A stretch of DNA of 64,000 bases from Fomes fomentarius (GCA_022606135.1 JABYQN010000018.1:62001-126000), one strand, 5' to 3'. Counted from the first letter of the stretch, positions 1-11,112 are shown. A program made the numbers and translations. Notes: generated by a model not told the origin, from the letters alone.

Positions 1-786
1 CTGACAGGAAAATCGAACCCTGGTTGTCTAAACACATGGGTGTCGGCCTGGTCAAGTCATCACCAAGTTCATCGCCAAACGTCCTCAGCCAGATCAACTG
101 ACGACAGGTATCAGAGGCCGCTTTATATTCCGCCTCAGTAGAGGAGAGCGAAATGGTAGGCTGACGCCTCGAAGCCCACGATATAGCACCACCTGCCATC
201 AAGAAGACGAAGCCAGAGGTAGAATGCCGATCATCACGGTCTTCGGCCCAATCTGAATCCGAATAGGAAATCAGACCGTCATTAGACGCTCCCTTGTAGC
301 GCAAGCGATACGCCTTTGTCCCTTGAAGGTAACGCAGGACATACTTCGCATAACTCATGTGCGCTTCAGAGGGATTGGCATTGTACTTCGATAACCGTGT
401 GACAGCGAAGGAGATATCAGGACGCGTTCCGAGCATGGCGTACAAAAGACTGCCAATGAGACTCTGGTAGCGTTGCCTGAACTGATCGGAAGCTGGTTCG
501 TCGGCACTTGCCAAGACAGCACCAGCAGGAAGGGGTGTACGTGAGGGTTTACAGTCAGCCATCTGAAAGCGTTCGAGAACAGACTGGATGTACTCTTCCT
601 GGTCGATGTCGATCATACGAGTGGATCGATCACGAGTGATGCGAAGACCAAGGAAGCGCTGTACAGATCCCAAGTCCGTCATCTTGTACTGCTTAGAAAG
701 CGAACGCTTGACTTGTTTGATGTGACTAGACTGATCGCCCATCAGAAGTAAATCGTCGACATAAAGAACGACAATCGTGACGTGAT
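1..786 (-). pseudogene. Copia RT C-terminal part and RNase H, shifted frame, partial
   Basis: Continuation of the copia polyprotein in another minus-strand frame. Just below the C6 run at 787-792 the frame encodes the RT catalytic YVDD motif (VLYVDDLLL). It runs open to the window edge through the C-terminal RT region and an RNase H domain with SDSDWAED and the STEAEY motif typical of copia RNase H. The one-base difference from the upstream frame sits in a homopolymer, so it could be an inactivating mutation or a sequencing error. No programmed frameshift is expected at this position in copia elements, since Pol is normally one frame here. Confidence 0.85.
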
Positions 787-3700
787 CCCCCCTTGTCGCC
801 GATATACGTAAATCCCAGCATCAGAATATGTCCGTGTAAATCCCAGATCTAGAAGCGATTGATGGATTTTCGCATTCCACTGACGCGACGCCTGCTTAAG
901 ACCATAGATAGCCTTTTTGAGTAGACAGACGTGATCTTCCTTCCCAGGAACGACCCAGCCTTCCGGCTGTTCCATATAAATCTCCTCATCTAGATCACCA
1001 TTCAGGAACGCGGTTTTGACATCCATTGACTCAATGTCCCAGTCCTCAAGCGCTGCATGCGCGAGTAAATACCGGATAGACTCAAACCGCGCCACTGGAG
1101 AGAACGTCTCATGGTAGTCCTCTCCCCACACCTGAGTGAAACCCTTTGCAACAAGACGAGCCTTGTACCGCCCATCATGTTTGATGTCATAGACCCAGCG
1201 GTTAGAGACAACATGCCGGTCCTTGGGACGAGGAACGAGAACCCAAGTCTTATTCTCCATAAGCGACTCAAACTCCGACTTCTCAGCTTCGCGCCATTTC
1301 CCAGCATCAGGTGAGCGCATGGCTTCCTTATGCGACTGAGGTAAGCCAGCTTTATACTGAGCAGCAGCTAGAAAAGCGAGTATCGTCTCCGCTTCACGCA
1401 GATTGCCATCCTTGTCGATCTGATTATCAGCACGTGCAGGATCGTCATACACGTTGTTATCAGTCCTGTCCTTGTGGGGAATACCAGCTTTTTCGCGACG
1501 AGGACGGTCACGAGCAATGCTTGGTTCATTGGCTCCCACTGGAGGGTGACGACCACGTTTGTGAGGAGGACGAGGAGGAACGACAGGAGGCGGCGTAGGA
1601 GGACGTTGCGGAGGAGGAGGAGGCTCAGCAGGAGCTTCTGCAGGAGGAGCGGGATCAGCATCCGCTGGAGGGTCAGGTTGTGGTGGTTCGAAGAGGTTGG
1701 GAGGAATGAAAGGGATTGCATCATTGGGATCGACCAAATCAGAGTCATCGTTCGAGGAATCATCCGATTGATCATCTGAGAATGGACTGTCATCCGGGGT
1801 AGAAGGACGGTTGCCAGGTAAGTTACGAGCAGGGAAAGACTCTTCGTCAAATGTTGCATCGCGGGACACGACGATAGAGCGGTTGGCTGGATTCCAAAAC
1901 CTATACCCCTTGGAACCAGACTCATACCCGACGAAGATCATCTCGACAGCCTTCTTGTCGAGTTTCCCTTCGCGCTTTGCCTTCTGCACGTGGACAAAAG
2001 CTTTGCACCCAAACACTCTGAAGTAAGAGACGTCCGGAACGGTACCATCCCAAACAGTGATGGGGCACGACCACTTGTGTCGTCGCATAGGTTGACGATT
2101 GTAGATATGAACGGCTGCGTCAAGAGCGAGTTGCCAGAAACCATGACTAAGGCCTGCTTGGTGGAGCATAGACAGAGCCTTTTCAGTAATAGTACGATTC
2201 CAGCGCTCAGCACGTCCATTCTGTTGAGGCGAACCCGGTAGAGTCTTCTGGTGCTCGATACCGTGCGAACGAAGAAGTGTAGAGAACTCGTCTGATGTGT
2301 ATTCCCCCCCTCGATCTGAGCGGATCGATTTGATCTTCTTGCCGGTCTGGTTCTCAGCCCACGCCTTATAGTCTTTGAACGCTTGGATCGCATCAGACTT
2401 GTGTTTAAGGAAGTAAGCACGAGCGAGACCAGAATAGTCATCAATGAAACCGGCGAAGTATTTCCATCCTCCGATAGCCTGAGTGCGCATTGGTCCATCA
2501 AGGTCCGTATGGACACGCTCGAGAACTTCAGTAGCGCGCTTCTCAGAAGGTGGAAAGGGGTTACGAGTGGATTTGCCAAAAGCGCATCCATCACACGGTT
2601 CTTCGTCTGCAGGATCAACAGCATCAACCCCCTTGGTATGCTTAGGAAGGTTGCGCAGAACGTCCTTGCCCGCATGACCAAAGCGACGGTGCCAGGTCTT
2701 GAACTTACGGACATTGAGATGGACGCGCTTGCTGTTGTGAAGCTCAATAATTGTCCAATAACAATTAGACGAAGGGTTGTATCGCGCCTCCAGGATCTTA
2801 CGACCCTTGATATGAATCGTCGAACCATGTTTGACAGCGCCGTCAGGCAGCTTGTCGAAAATGCACATGCGCCCATCCCCTTGAAAGAGGGAGTAACCAT
2901 TGCGCTCAATGGAGCCAGTCGAGAAGATGTGACCAATGGTGCCTGGTATGTAGTAGACGTGGTTCAGCGTAATTGCTACCTTCTGACCGTCTAACCAGGT
3001 TTCTCCAGACAGAGTTCCTTCCCCAAGTGCCTGAATGACGCTGCTATCACCTTGTCCAGCAGTGTTAAACAGTACAGGCGTATCGAAGGGTTGGTACTCA
3101 ATGAACTCAGAGAGATCACCAGTGATATGTTGAGAGGCTCCAGAGTCCATCAGCCATGCAGTCCAGTTCACACTGTTCGAGGCCATAGCCTCATCGTAGA
3201 AAGAAGCAGCGATGTTAGACGAACCGGCTACAAGTACAGATGATACAGACTCGGTAGTGACGTGCGCATGGTTATGAGAAGTGTCCTTATTCTTCCCCTT
3301 GTCCTTATCCTTGTCTTTGTCCTTCCCTTTACCCTTGCCCTTGCCTTTGGGACGCTTCTCAGGGTACTTCTGATAGCAGTTGGACTCATGATGAGAGCCA
3401 CTCCCGCAATGAGAGCAGGGACCCTTGGGCTTCGGCTTGGTCTGGGAGACCTTGTTCGCAGACTGGCCGTTCTTGCGCATGGACTCCTCAGCTAAGGTCT
3501 TCGACTGGATGTCGTCGAGAGTGACCTTGTCGAGGTCTGTGGTTGCCATAAGCGCAGAAACCATGGACCGGTACGACTCCGGGATCTTGGACATCAAGAG
3601 AAGGGCTTGCATGTTGTCAGAGAGCGTGACGCCGTTGCTACTAATTTCGCGCAGGCGTGTGATAAGACGCATCATCTGATCCTGAAGGGGCTTCTGTTCG

Positions 3701-4074
3701 TTCATCCGAGGCTCAGCGACGAGCGACTCGAACAAACCCCAGACGTGGGCACTGTTAGGCTTGCCAAACTTGTTCTGTAACGCTTCCCAGGACTCAGCAG
3801 CAGTCATGTCCCTGGGTTGTCCACCCGAGACAGGAATCTGAGTGTCCAGAACGTAGTGAAAGTTTGGTGCGACACGCATGTACATCATGCCGCGAGCTTG
3901 CCCATCAAGTTTATCCCACTTGTCCTTGGCAGCTTGCTCAGTAGGACGAGTAGCGCCTTTGACAACACTCCAACAGTCCATGAAGATGAAATAGCCCTTC
4001 ATCTTGGCAGACCAGTCATTGTACTGATTCGCCGAAGAGAGGACAGGGATAGAGTCGACTTTGATATCTCCCAT
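742..4074 (-). CDS. Copia Gag-Pol polyprotein, up to the RT frameshift
   Basis: Polyprotein of a copia retrotransposon, 1110 residues in this frame. Residues 1-200 are a UBN2-like Gag. A CCHC zinc knuckle (CSHCGSGSHHESNC) lies at about 220-233. The protease active site WLMDSGASQH is near 310. A pre-integrase HHCC-like segment (WHRRFGH... CDGC) is followed by the integrase catalytic core with acidic residues in FIDDYSG, SDRGGEY and NGRAERWN. The RT begins with NRWVYDIKHDGRYKARLVAKG at about 950. The YVDD part of RT is reached only after a one-base shift in a run of six C (787-792). The reading frame also stays open upstream of this Met to 4620, so the true start is uncertain. Confidence 0.9.
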   Translation of the reverse strand: MGDIKVDSIPVLSSANQYNDWSAKMKGYFIFMDCWSVVKGATRPTEQAAKDKWDKLDGQARGMMYMRVAPNFHYVLDTQIPVSGGQPRDMTAAESWEALQNKFGKPNSAHVWGLFESLVAEPRMNEQKPLQDQMMRLITRLREISSNGVTLSDNMQALLLMSKIPESYRSMVSALMATTDLDKVTLDDIQSKTLAEESMRKNGQSANKVSQTKPKPKGPCSHCGSGSHHESNCYQKYPEKRPKGKGKGKGKDKDKDKDKGKNKDTSHNHAHVTTESVSSVLVAGSSNIAASFYDEAMASNSVNWTAWLMDSGASQHITGDLSEFIEYQPFDTPVLFNTAGQGDSSVIQALGEGTLSGETWLDGQKVAITLNHVYYIPGTIGHIFSTGSIERNGYSLFQGDGRMCIFDKLPDGAVKHGSTIHIKGRKILEARYNPSSNCYWTIIELHNSKRVHLNVRKFKTWHRRFGHAGKDVLRNLPKHTKGVDAVDPADEEPCDGCAFGKSTRNPFPPSEKRATEVLERVHTDLDGPMRTQAIGGWKYFAGFIDDYSGLARAYFLKHKSDAIQAFKDYKAWAENQTGKKIKSIRSDRGGEYTSDEFSTLLRSHGIEHQKTLPGSPQQNGRAERWNRTITEKALSMLHQAGLSHGFWQLALDAAVHIYNRQPMRRHKWSCPITVWDGTVPDVSYFRVFGCKAFVHVQKAKREGKLDKKAVEMIFVGYESGSKGYRFWNPANRSIVVSRDATFDEESFPARNLPGNRPSTPDDSPFSDDQSDDSSNDDSDLVDPNDAIPFIPPNLFEPPQPDPPADADPAPPAEAPAEPPPPPQRPPTPPPVVPPRPPHKRGRHPPVGANEPSIARDRPRREKAGIPHKDRTDNNVYDDPARADNQIDKDGNLREAETILAFLAAAQYKAGLPQSHKEAMRSPDAGKWREAEKSEFESLMENKTWVLVPRPKDRHVVSNRWVYDIKHDGRYKARLVAKGFTQVWGEDYHETFSPVARFESIRYLLAHAALEDWDIESMDVKTAFLNGDLDEEIYMEQPEGWVVPGKEDHVCLLKKAIYGLKQASRQWNAKIHQSLLDLGFTRTYSDAGIYVYRRQGGITSRLSFFMSTIYF

Positions 4075-4620
4075 GATGGATAAGAGGTATTGGGGAGAAT
4101 CGAGATATTCCTCCTTGAAGTCTAGAGTGAATGTGATAGGCGCGACAGGGGGCGCAGTGACGATAGGAGGAGGAAGGTAGACTGGAGGAAGAGGACTTGA
4201 ATCGACAGGAGGGGAGTTTCCGAAGAGCGATCGGAGATAGAAATTAGGACGAGACGAGGAGGGCTGTGCGTGAGTTTCTTCCTGAAGATAGGGAAGAGGA
4301 ACTCCGTGTTGTGGGTCGGTGTCCTGCTGCCAAGTTGCTGGATATGCCCAGTGAAAGGTCGGTTCGTACGGAAGAGGGAGTTGATTGTAGCGATTGGGAC
4401 AGAGCTGTATGTCGCACTGGTCCCACTCCTGCTCTCCGTCGTCGTAGATGTAGTGATAACGATCGACCTGATCGTCTAGATCAAAGAGATGGGGCTGTTC
4501 CGAGCAATCAAACGCCGATGCAGTAGAATGATGTTCTGCAAGTTCAGCGTTGACTTCAGCTTCAGAGTCGGAGCTGAGCTGAGGACTATTGGCAGTAGTA
4601 GGCGGCTCCAGTACGATGGT
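4075..4620 (-). other. Open N-terminal extension of the copia frame without an ATG
   Basis: The Gag frame stays open for 182 codons upstream of the first Met (4074) to a stop at 4621-4623. The translation is acidic, Pro- and aromatic-rich (for example DGEQEWDQCD, QEEYL-like segments) and looks coding. No in-frame ATG is present. Either the start lies upstream across a splice or a frameshift (a run of six T on the minus strand lies near 4630), or the element uses a non-AUG start. The region also contains the 5' leader, and the primer-binding site was not identified. Confidence 0.5.
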
Positions 4621-4749
4621 TCAGAGAAAAAACGCGATGATTGACTTGCCACGTGCGAGATCTGGTAGAGAGGAACACCTATTGAGGTGAGCCAGAAGGT
4701 CAGGAAGCCGATATTCCCAACAATCCAGATAGAAGTCGCCAACTGTGCC

Positions 4750-5681
4750 CAAGAAAAGCTATACGAGTCTAGGTATCAAAAAATAGTATAGTAAGGAGGG
4801 TCCGAACGGTTGTCCTCCGGTCCAAAGGTGATAACCACCCCGGCTACAACAGCTGGCGGGCGCAAGTGCATGGCCTGGCTGAGGATACTTGAAAACCCGT
4901 GTGCCGCGAAAGCACCAAAGGTTGTACAGAGATACTAGATAGCGACTACTAAAAAGCGCTCAGGGCTGCGTCACGAGCGCAGTAAAGTCCCCTGGCAGCA
5001 GTGTCGGAGGGCACAGTCAAGAGTTAGGGAAAGTGGAGGAGAGTGCACGGGCAGAGAGTCGACGAACAGAGTTTGCGCGCAGAGTGTCGACAGAGGAGCA
5101 ACTGATTAGAGCGCAGGGCTCATAACCTGATGAACTCTGAACCTGTAAGGCGAGGAGCGACTGTAAGTCACAACAGAGAGGGATCTTCAGTCAGTGAGCG
5201 AACGACTATATTGCATAGTGAAGTACCTGTAAGTCACAACAGAGAGGGACTACAAGTACTAAGTCAGTAAGAAGTAGTAGAGCATATGTATGTAAAGGAC
5301 TTACTCTTCAGTCAGTGAGCGAACGACTGAAGAGCAGAGGTGAAGAAGGGACTGCTTATATACATGAGGAACAAGTCCATGAGTCAGCGAATAAAGCAGT
5401 CACATGTAACCATAAGACGATGAGTAAGAGTCCGTATCGGCGTATGAGTCAGATACAGTCATAGTATGAGTCAGACATAAGGTCTAGAAGAGTCCGGTGC
5501 AGTGTAGAACGCACTGGTACGCACAGGAATGCACAGTAACCATATGGTCATGGGAAAGTACAGTAGGAGAACAAAGAAAACCATAAATGGTAAGTAGGAA
5601 CACAACCTATCTAATCATATGACCATAAACAAGTGTACACAACTCCGGTCCGAGCACAGCCGGTAGTCCGGAAGTTCAACA
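4750..5681 (-). repeat. 5' LTR region of the copia element (inner edge unresolved)
   Basis: The outer LTR end at 5681 is defined by TG...CA-type termini and by the break in homology with the right arm. The inner edge cannot be placed because the second LTR is outside the window; 4750 is only approximate. The stretch has no recognisable gene. It contains two pairs of direct repeats: ctgtaagtcacaacagagag at 5161 and 5227, and cttcagtcagtgagcgaacg at 5185 and 5306. These may be regulatory repeats of the LTR. Confidence 0.55.
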
Positions 5682-6592
5682 TCTTACGCACATCAAGCTT
5701 CTGTACAACCTCCATGACAAACTCGCCATGAAGCCACCAAACCTTGGTGGCTTCTATCGTGCGGTCTGCATTCCTGGATGTACGTAATCACGACTCCGTT
5801 CTGATGACACTGGCACTGTGACCGACAGTTCCACATTTCTTTTTCAAGATCACACATGCTCCCTACTACCTCCATATTGGCCACCGAGTGATGTCTCCAT
5901 CAATGCGGGCCTCAGGACGAAGGTCATCGCCGCACTATGCACAAAGTATCACGGAACTCCGACCGCGACCCGAGCTGCTATTGCCACATCCACTATTGAA
6001 GAATGGGGTCATTTGCGCATCTTCGATGACGGAGACATCGTTCGCACTGCCGCTTTTGCTCAGTCAGACACAGCAGCACAGGCTACCACGACTACTAACA
6101 GATCTCAGCATGGATCAGAGCGCGATGCCACCCATGTGCATGTACATATTAATTTTGATGTGCTCACTCATCCTGCTACTGATCATATCAGTGCCGATCG
6201 TGCTGATGCATCTATTCTAGTACGAGGCGCTGGTTGACAGACATGAACGCTCACGCAACCATGCTATCGAGCTCTTGCCTAGAACGTTCTATGGTCAGCT
6301 CCAACACATATACGTCCTCGATTGTCCGCCTATCCCTGGAACCGCACATTCCACTACTACTCGCATTATTTTCGCTGTGATTTGTACCTGTGCCGAGGAG
6401 GAAACCCATCCGACACTCGACATTCACTATTACAGCAGATACAGCACTCTCAAAGTCCTCGATATCACAACCATACAATGTCTCGTCGGCCGTATACATG
6501 ACCGAGGGCAATGGGCAATCATAGATCGAAGTGGCGCCCTCTCTCGTGCAATATATGAAGCAGATGGCGAAGGGAGTGATGATGAATAATAC
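5682..6592 (+). pseudogene. 3' exons of Plavaka-type Tnp2 transposase, left-arm copy
   Basis: C-terminal part of a Plavaka (CACTA superfamily) transposase, cut at its 5' side by the copia insertion. Exon pieces: 5682-5774 (THIKLLYNLHDKLAMK...), an intron ending near 5848, an exon with LLPPYWPPSD and TIEEWGHLRIFDDGD, an intron of about 6137-6220, then 6221-6589 with RTFYGQLQHIYVLD, HPTLDIHYYSR and QCLVGRIHDRGQWAIIDRSG before the stop. These are the conserved C-terminal blocks of basidiomycete Tnp2/Plavaka proteins. Splice sites are canonical, so this end decayed little before the copia insertion. It is the same gene as 55359-58380 in the right arm. Confidence 0.85.
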
Positions 6593-7210
6593 TATCTGTA
6601 TGTCATATGAATCTGTATCATTCAAGTTGATCTCGTTGTAAATCAGGTCTACTTTCTGAAGGCCCTCGCCTCGCTGAGTGTCCTTCATAGCCCTAGCACC
6701 CCAGTCCTCATCTAGTAACCCTCGGATACTGGTAGATCTGTCTGTCCGTTCACCTTGCAAATCTATCCGTTCCTTCTGCTCTTCATGAGATACGCACACA
6801 CTGGACAGGCCGCATGCACCGGTACCATCTTGAGTGCACACACACATCCACAGGTGCCCAAAATCTGCCAGTCTACCCGGCGCAACACCTTCAGTTGAGT
6901 CAGCTACCGGCTGAGGGTATTTTTGCCCAATTTCATCCAGCATTGAGAACACACTGTGGGCGCGCGAGCTCGATGCGTACGTCAACGTCGATGATGTCGA
7001 CCAAGTCCTCAGCGCCTAATAGAATGCAAGGCATTCGTAATGACATAGGTGGAAGTGCTAGGTTGTATCCCGGTGACATCCTTGCAATCTCCCCAATCAT
7101 AAACAGCGCCCAAAGGGCATTGACATTCCCGACATGACATTGATAATTACGCACCATCACTTATCACCATCTACTTCACCAGCCCCGACTCTGACCCATA
7201 ACACATAGTG
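6593..7210 (+). other. Plavaka 3' flank with candidate CACTA terminus at 7210
   Basis: No gene seen. At 7204-7210 the plus strand reads catagtg, so the other strand starts CACTATGTG, a CACTA-type terminus positioned 0.6 kb after the transposase stop. The same CACTATGTG starts the right end of the MITE at 12412-12925. A near-palindrome (atagtgaaac / gttttcactat) spans 7206-7230, so a second CACTAT terminus faces right from 7223. The right-arm counterpart is 54738-55355. Confidence 0.4.
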
Positions 7211-7232
7211 AAACAGGGTTTTCACTATATCA

Positions 7233-8380
7233 TTTCGACGTGATCGCAACATTTGAGGTCTACAGTGATGAGTATAATACGGCCGCCGCACCGCCCCGCC
7301 TGCACCTCGAACCGGACGAGATTGAGATGTCGCAGCACTACAAGGTGACGGCGAAGCCGGAAGCCACAGGACCGCTCTGACGCCTTGTACGTTTTGGATC
7401 GGGAGGTGAGCGAGGCGGAGTGGCAGGGCCCTGCCCACACGATGAGCAGGAGGCTCTCAGTGACGCGGATGCACCTGCTAGAGATCCCAACCTTTCGCAG
7501 ATGCATCTGCGGGGGTAGGGTCATTGCTGACTGACTCCCACCGCAGACCCCACAGCAAGAAAGACCGGCGTGCAGTGCCGTTCTCAATTCATATGCGACC
7601 CACATGGACTACTCATACTCTCGCCACTCCAACAGTGCGGCAGCACCGCTCCTCATCTTTCCGGTTGGCCAGCACTTCTGCGTCTGCCCCATCCTCACAA
7701 GTTCCGTGACGCGAGTTCTCTCCATCGACGCAACATCGCGTAGCTCCCCTGTGCCTACCCTCTTGGTCGTACAGCCCCCGACCCCCCCTCACGCCGAGCC
7801 CGCCACAGTGCAAGGTCCCTCTCCTGACAGAATCCCCAGCTCATCGGGAGCCAGCAGTTCGGAGCCATACATCCAGAGGAACTCCCGTGCAAAACGCACT
7901 CTGGTGCTCAAGATGCTGCCCTTGGGCTCTCCTGCCGAGTCAACGCCGACACCCGCTGTCTACAAAGCGAAAAACACCCCTCACGTTGAGAAGACTAGGG
8001 CGTTCCTGGAACGACATGTACAGTTCTCTGGTGAAGAGATGCCCAGCAGTGAGATTGCATCAAGCTCACAGTCTGCGCCACGGCCCAACCTTCACATCAA
8101 CCCGGACACGCTCAAGAGGCCCCTCGCACTTTAGGGATCGTCCTCAGCGAACATCCACATAGAGGGCCGCAGCAGTGGCGTGGCCTCTGCCACATGCTGG
8201 GGCTGCCAACATCGTGCACAAGAAGTCGGTGAGCCTCTCAAGTCTTCGCTCGAAGAGCGAGCCAAGCACGCCAATGACGAACAAGTCCGTCCACTTCGAC
8301 AACGAGTATTCCCGCTAAGCCTCAGGCAGAGGGGGACATCAACTTTCTGAAGACGGCAACGGCACTTCACTGCACAGGCG
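7233..8380. other. No recognised gene (left arm)
   Basis: A Pro/Ser-rich 176-codon ORF (7604-8134, plus) is the longest frame. It has no family I recognise and could be chance or an N-terminal remnant of the neighbouring Ctf4-like gene. Right-arm counterpart: 53568-54715. Confidence 0.4.
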
Positions 8381-8389
8381 TGTGCATAT

Positions 8390-9353
8390 GTGGAATCTAG
8401 CGTTCGAGGAGTGAATTGCCGTCTGTTCCACGGTGGACTCACGGCAGATGACGAGCGAGGGGACATGACTCTCGACATCATCCGAGATAGTCTTGGGAAT
8501 GAGTTGACATCTGACACCCTTGCTGTGCGCGAACTCGCCCTTGACAATTCTCTATGCCGGCTCATTCAACACTCCTGCCAGTGCAACTTGAAGGCCGACC
8601 ATCTCGCGCGTGCCCTCTACCTCACATGCATGCTCCACCTCACGCCCTCATTTGACGCAGCGATCAAGTTCACAGGGTTCTACGAGGTGGAGATGCTCCA
8701 AGTCTCAAGACGAATGACCGCCTCGAGGACCTGTCCATGTGGAACCGCCAACGTTAGATCGCGAGTGACTTTGTGCCCATCCCCGCCATGTGTCTTCCCG
8801 TCGTGCAGTACGCAGTGACCAATGTAAAGCCGAAGGCGTTCCACCGCCTCCTGTGCGGCACCAACCCGGACTCGAGGATGCAACATCTGCTCCTGGTGTA
8901 TCGTCGCGTACCCCTGCGCAGAACCAGATGACGGTGGACAGTATCATCTTCGGCACGTCCTTTGCAGATAGCGCACAGTTTTACGACTTTCTCTGGTCGT
9001 CACCTGGCAAGAAGCAGAAGCGAACGCAGAAGACGAGCCTGTGCGAGAGACCTGTTTACCTGGTCTTGACGCTGGCGCAAAGCGACGCGCGATTGGAACT
9101 GACTCAGCATTCCCTGCATGGATGCCACCTCCACAAGCTTGTGAGTACTTGCTCTCACCGGGCCGCCCATCGATGCATCAATACGGACCCTGACTGATGG
9201 AACCTGTCGTTCACAGGAAGCAACCTCTTCACTGGGAAATCACCCGCCAACAACAACTGCAATCCATTCGCAAACAGGTCCGTGCACAAGCCTGCGAGCG
9301 AGAGCTTCTTCGTCAAGGTCGAACGCTGCTGGAGCTGACAAGGGCAAGCATAT

Positions 9354-9388
<35 letters not shown>

Positions 9389-9660
9389 TCTTTTTTGAAC
9401 ACTCACCTCTGCCGATTGCTGACATTGTTGTTGCAACCCCAGGACCAGTTCAGAAGGGCAAGGGCCAAGAGAAGAAGGAGACAGGCCATCAGACAACTCT
9501 GTTCGGTCTCCCGCTGTGCAGGCCGCAGACAAGAGAGGCATCTTTGCGGCCCAAAAGAAGAAGAAAGGCACTCCTGCTTCTGAGAAGCCTGCAGATGAAG
9601 CGGGCCAAGAATCGCTGTCTGGCTCGTTCTTGCAGTCTGCATCCGACTGTGTCTCAGCTT
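8390..9660 (+). pseudogene. Ctf4/Mcl1 (WDHD1)-like C-terminal fragment, left arm
   Basis: Fragment of the replisome adaptor Ctf4/Mcl1, which links the CMG helicase to polymerase alpha. Readable blocks, in changing frames: RDSLGNELTSDTLAVRELALD then LKADHLARAL...MLHLTPSFDAAIKFTGFY, which match the helical C-terminal part of the SepB domain; then a Pro-rich segment, NPFA and KPASESFF motifs, and a QTTLFGLP motif close to the C-terminus. An intron-like stretch with a (CT)n run separates the last two blocks. No WD40 region was found, and the frame shifts several times, so this is a decayed 3' piece. Mirrored at 52288-53558. Confidence 0.65.
9355..9384. repeat. (CT)n microsatellite
   Basis: About 15 CT units within the intron-like part of the Ctf4-like fragment. 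The mirrored (GA)n run lies near 52564-52593. Confidence 0.9.
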
Positions 9661-10655
9661 CTTCTCCCGGTCTTTTATCAGACCCATCACTCGCCTACCG
9701 GAACTTCCACACTTTCAGCTCACTAGCTGCATCCAGCATGGTCCACTCAGGGCTCCACTCAAAAAATGAAAATGTCAGCCCCGCCATTCCGCATCATTCA
9801 CCTCTTCCCCATATCGCTCACCCACATCCATGGATTTCAGAATAGGGAGCCAGTCGCCCAAGAAGGTTACCACTGCACCTCCCTCACTCTTGACACCAGC
9901 ACCATCCATACCTCTCTGAGCGCCGTCACGCCCCTTACGTCCACTGCTTCTTCCATTCCGACATTTCTCGCCTCATCGGATCATCGCTTTTTGTACAATT
10001 CCTTGAACACCGTCGCGACTTCGAACCCTCCATGCCCACATGCGCCATACACAGGACCCCGCCTACTTCCAGCACGCGCCCTCGTCAGAGATCGAGCGGT
10101 CAGCCAGCTCAGACTCAAAAGTCCCGTTCCAAGAAGTGTCCCGACAAACAACGCTAGCAGATGGCCAAATCGTCCCAGTACTCGTTCATGTCGTCCACAC
10201 CAACAACATTGTCGCACTTGGGAGGGCTCTCGCCAAAAACAATCAGGCCCTATGCCTCGCGCTTCATCGGTCGTGTTCCATCGGCGTGAAACGTGCAAGT
10301 CCTCTTTGCACTCGGCAGCCGCTCGAACCACAACACGACGACGAACGAAGAACGGGCTGCCCTCGCATGGAGACATGGTGCCCCTGATGCCTGAGTCAAA
10401 GCTGGAACAGGAGAAGAACTGGCTCAAGACCCTTTCTTCGGTATCATCCCGTGGCACACCGCCGATCAGTCAGCACCACTGCTGGGTTGAGGACGATGGA
10501 TCGGGTCACAGACGCGCAGACATCAGAGGGACCTGGGAAGATCGTGTTCATGAGGACATACTCGAGTCACTCTATAGAGGTCAAGTCAGTACGTCTGCGT
10601 TCCTTCGGTTCCTCCGGATCCGCGTAATCGCCTCAATGCAGCGATTGGTCTGCTT

Positions 10656-11112
10656 GTGTAGGTGGAGGTAGGTCCCGGGAGCTTCAAAATGCTGGGAAGA
10701 CGTCATGAGGGTGATGTCGGAAAGGTGTACCTTGTGCGGGAGAAGAAGACTGGAAAGCTGTTCGCCATGAGAGTTACGACGTTCCATGCCCGACATGCAC
10801 ACACGAACATAGCACGTAGTCCTCTTCAAGAAGGAGATGGTTGAGCGGAGATCAAGCGCGCCTTGACGGTGCAAGGGATTCTTGCAACCGCAAATCATCT
10901 CTTCATCGTCACGCTTCATCATTCCTTCCAGCAGGAGAACTTTTGCATGGAGTGGCGCATGGGAGGCGAGTTCTTCCGTGCACTACAGTCCAGGCCAGGG
11001 AAGAGTCTCTTGGAGGACGCCCAGTGGTTTTACGCTGCGGAGGTCATGGCAGCGCTGAAGTACTCCCACCTTACAGGTTTCATTTTTACCAGAACCTGAA
11101 ACCAGAATGTAC
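10656..11112 (+). pseudogene. AGC protein kinase (Nrc-2/Fpk1-like), N-lobe piece, left arm
   Basis: N-lobe of a fungal AGC kinase of the Nrc-2/Kin82/Fpk1 type, kinases that activate phospholipid flippases. Seen: VGPGSFKMLGRR, a degenerate Gly-rich loop with [64 protein letters not shown] and a frameshifted LKPE of the catalytic loop. The VAIK-type lysine appears as Arg (FAMRV), and the HRD motif is lost at a frameshift near 11085. Homology then stops and resumes only at 14365, so the gene is split by about 3.2 kb of unrelated DNA. A Ser-rich ORF upstream (9766-10640) could be the decayed N-terminal part. Confidence 0.75.

Larger units (their letters stand above)
1..5681 (-). mobile_element. 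Ty1/copia LTR retrotransposon, cut by the window edge
   Basis: A minus-strand element with gag, protease, integrase, reverse transcriptase and RNase H in that order, which is the copia order (integrase before RT). The 5' end is at 5681: the minus strand there begins TGTTGAACTTCC, a typical LTR start. The flanking sequence from 5682 (tctta...) is Plavaka transposase coding sequence that is uninterrupted in the right arm near 56260, so the element inserted into that gene. The 3' LTR and the second target duplication lie left of the window. The element is largely intact apart from one frameshift in RT. Confidence 0.9.

Noticed and set aside
1938..2936. 332-codon minus-strand ORF inside the copia element
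   Set aside because: It is a shifted-frame shadow of the Gag-Pol frame, which carries the integrase and protease motifs.
6251..6985. 244-codon minus-strand ORF (mirror 54963-55697)
   Set aside because: It lies antisense to the conserved C-terminal exons of the Plavaka transposase, whose plus-strand blocks and introns are convincing.
9766..10671. 301-codon plus-strand ORF (mirror 51277-52182)
   Set aside because: No recognisable domain, and its end overlaps the kinase N-lobe in another frame; at most a decayed Ser-rich N-terminus of the kinase.
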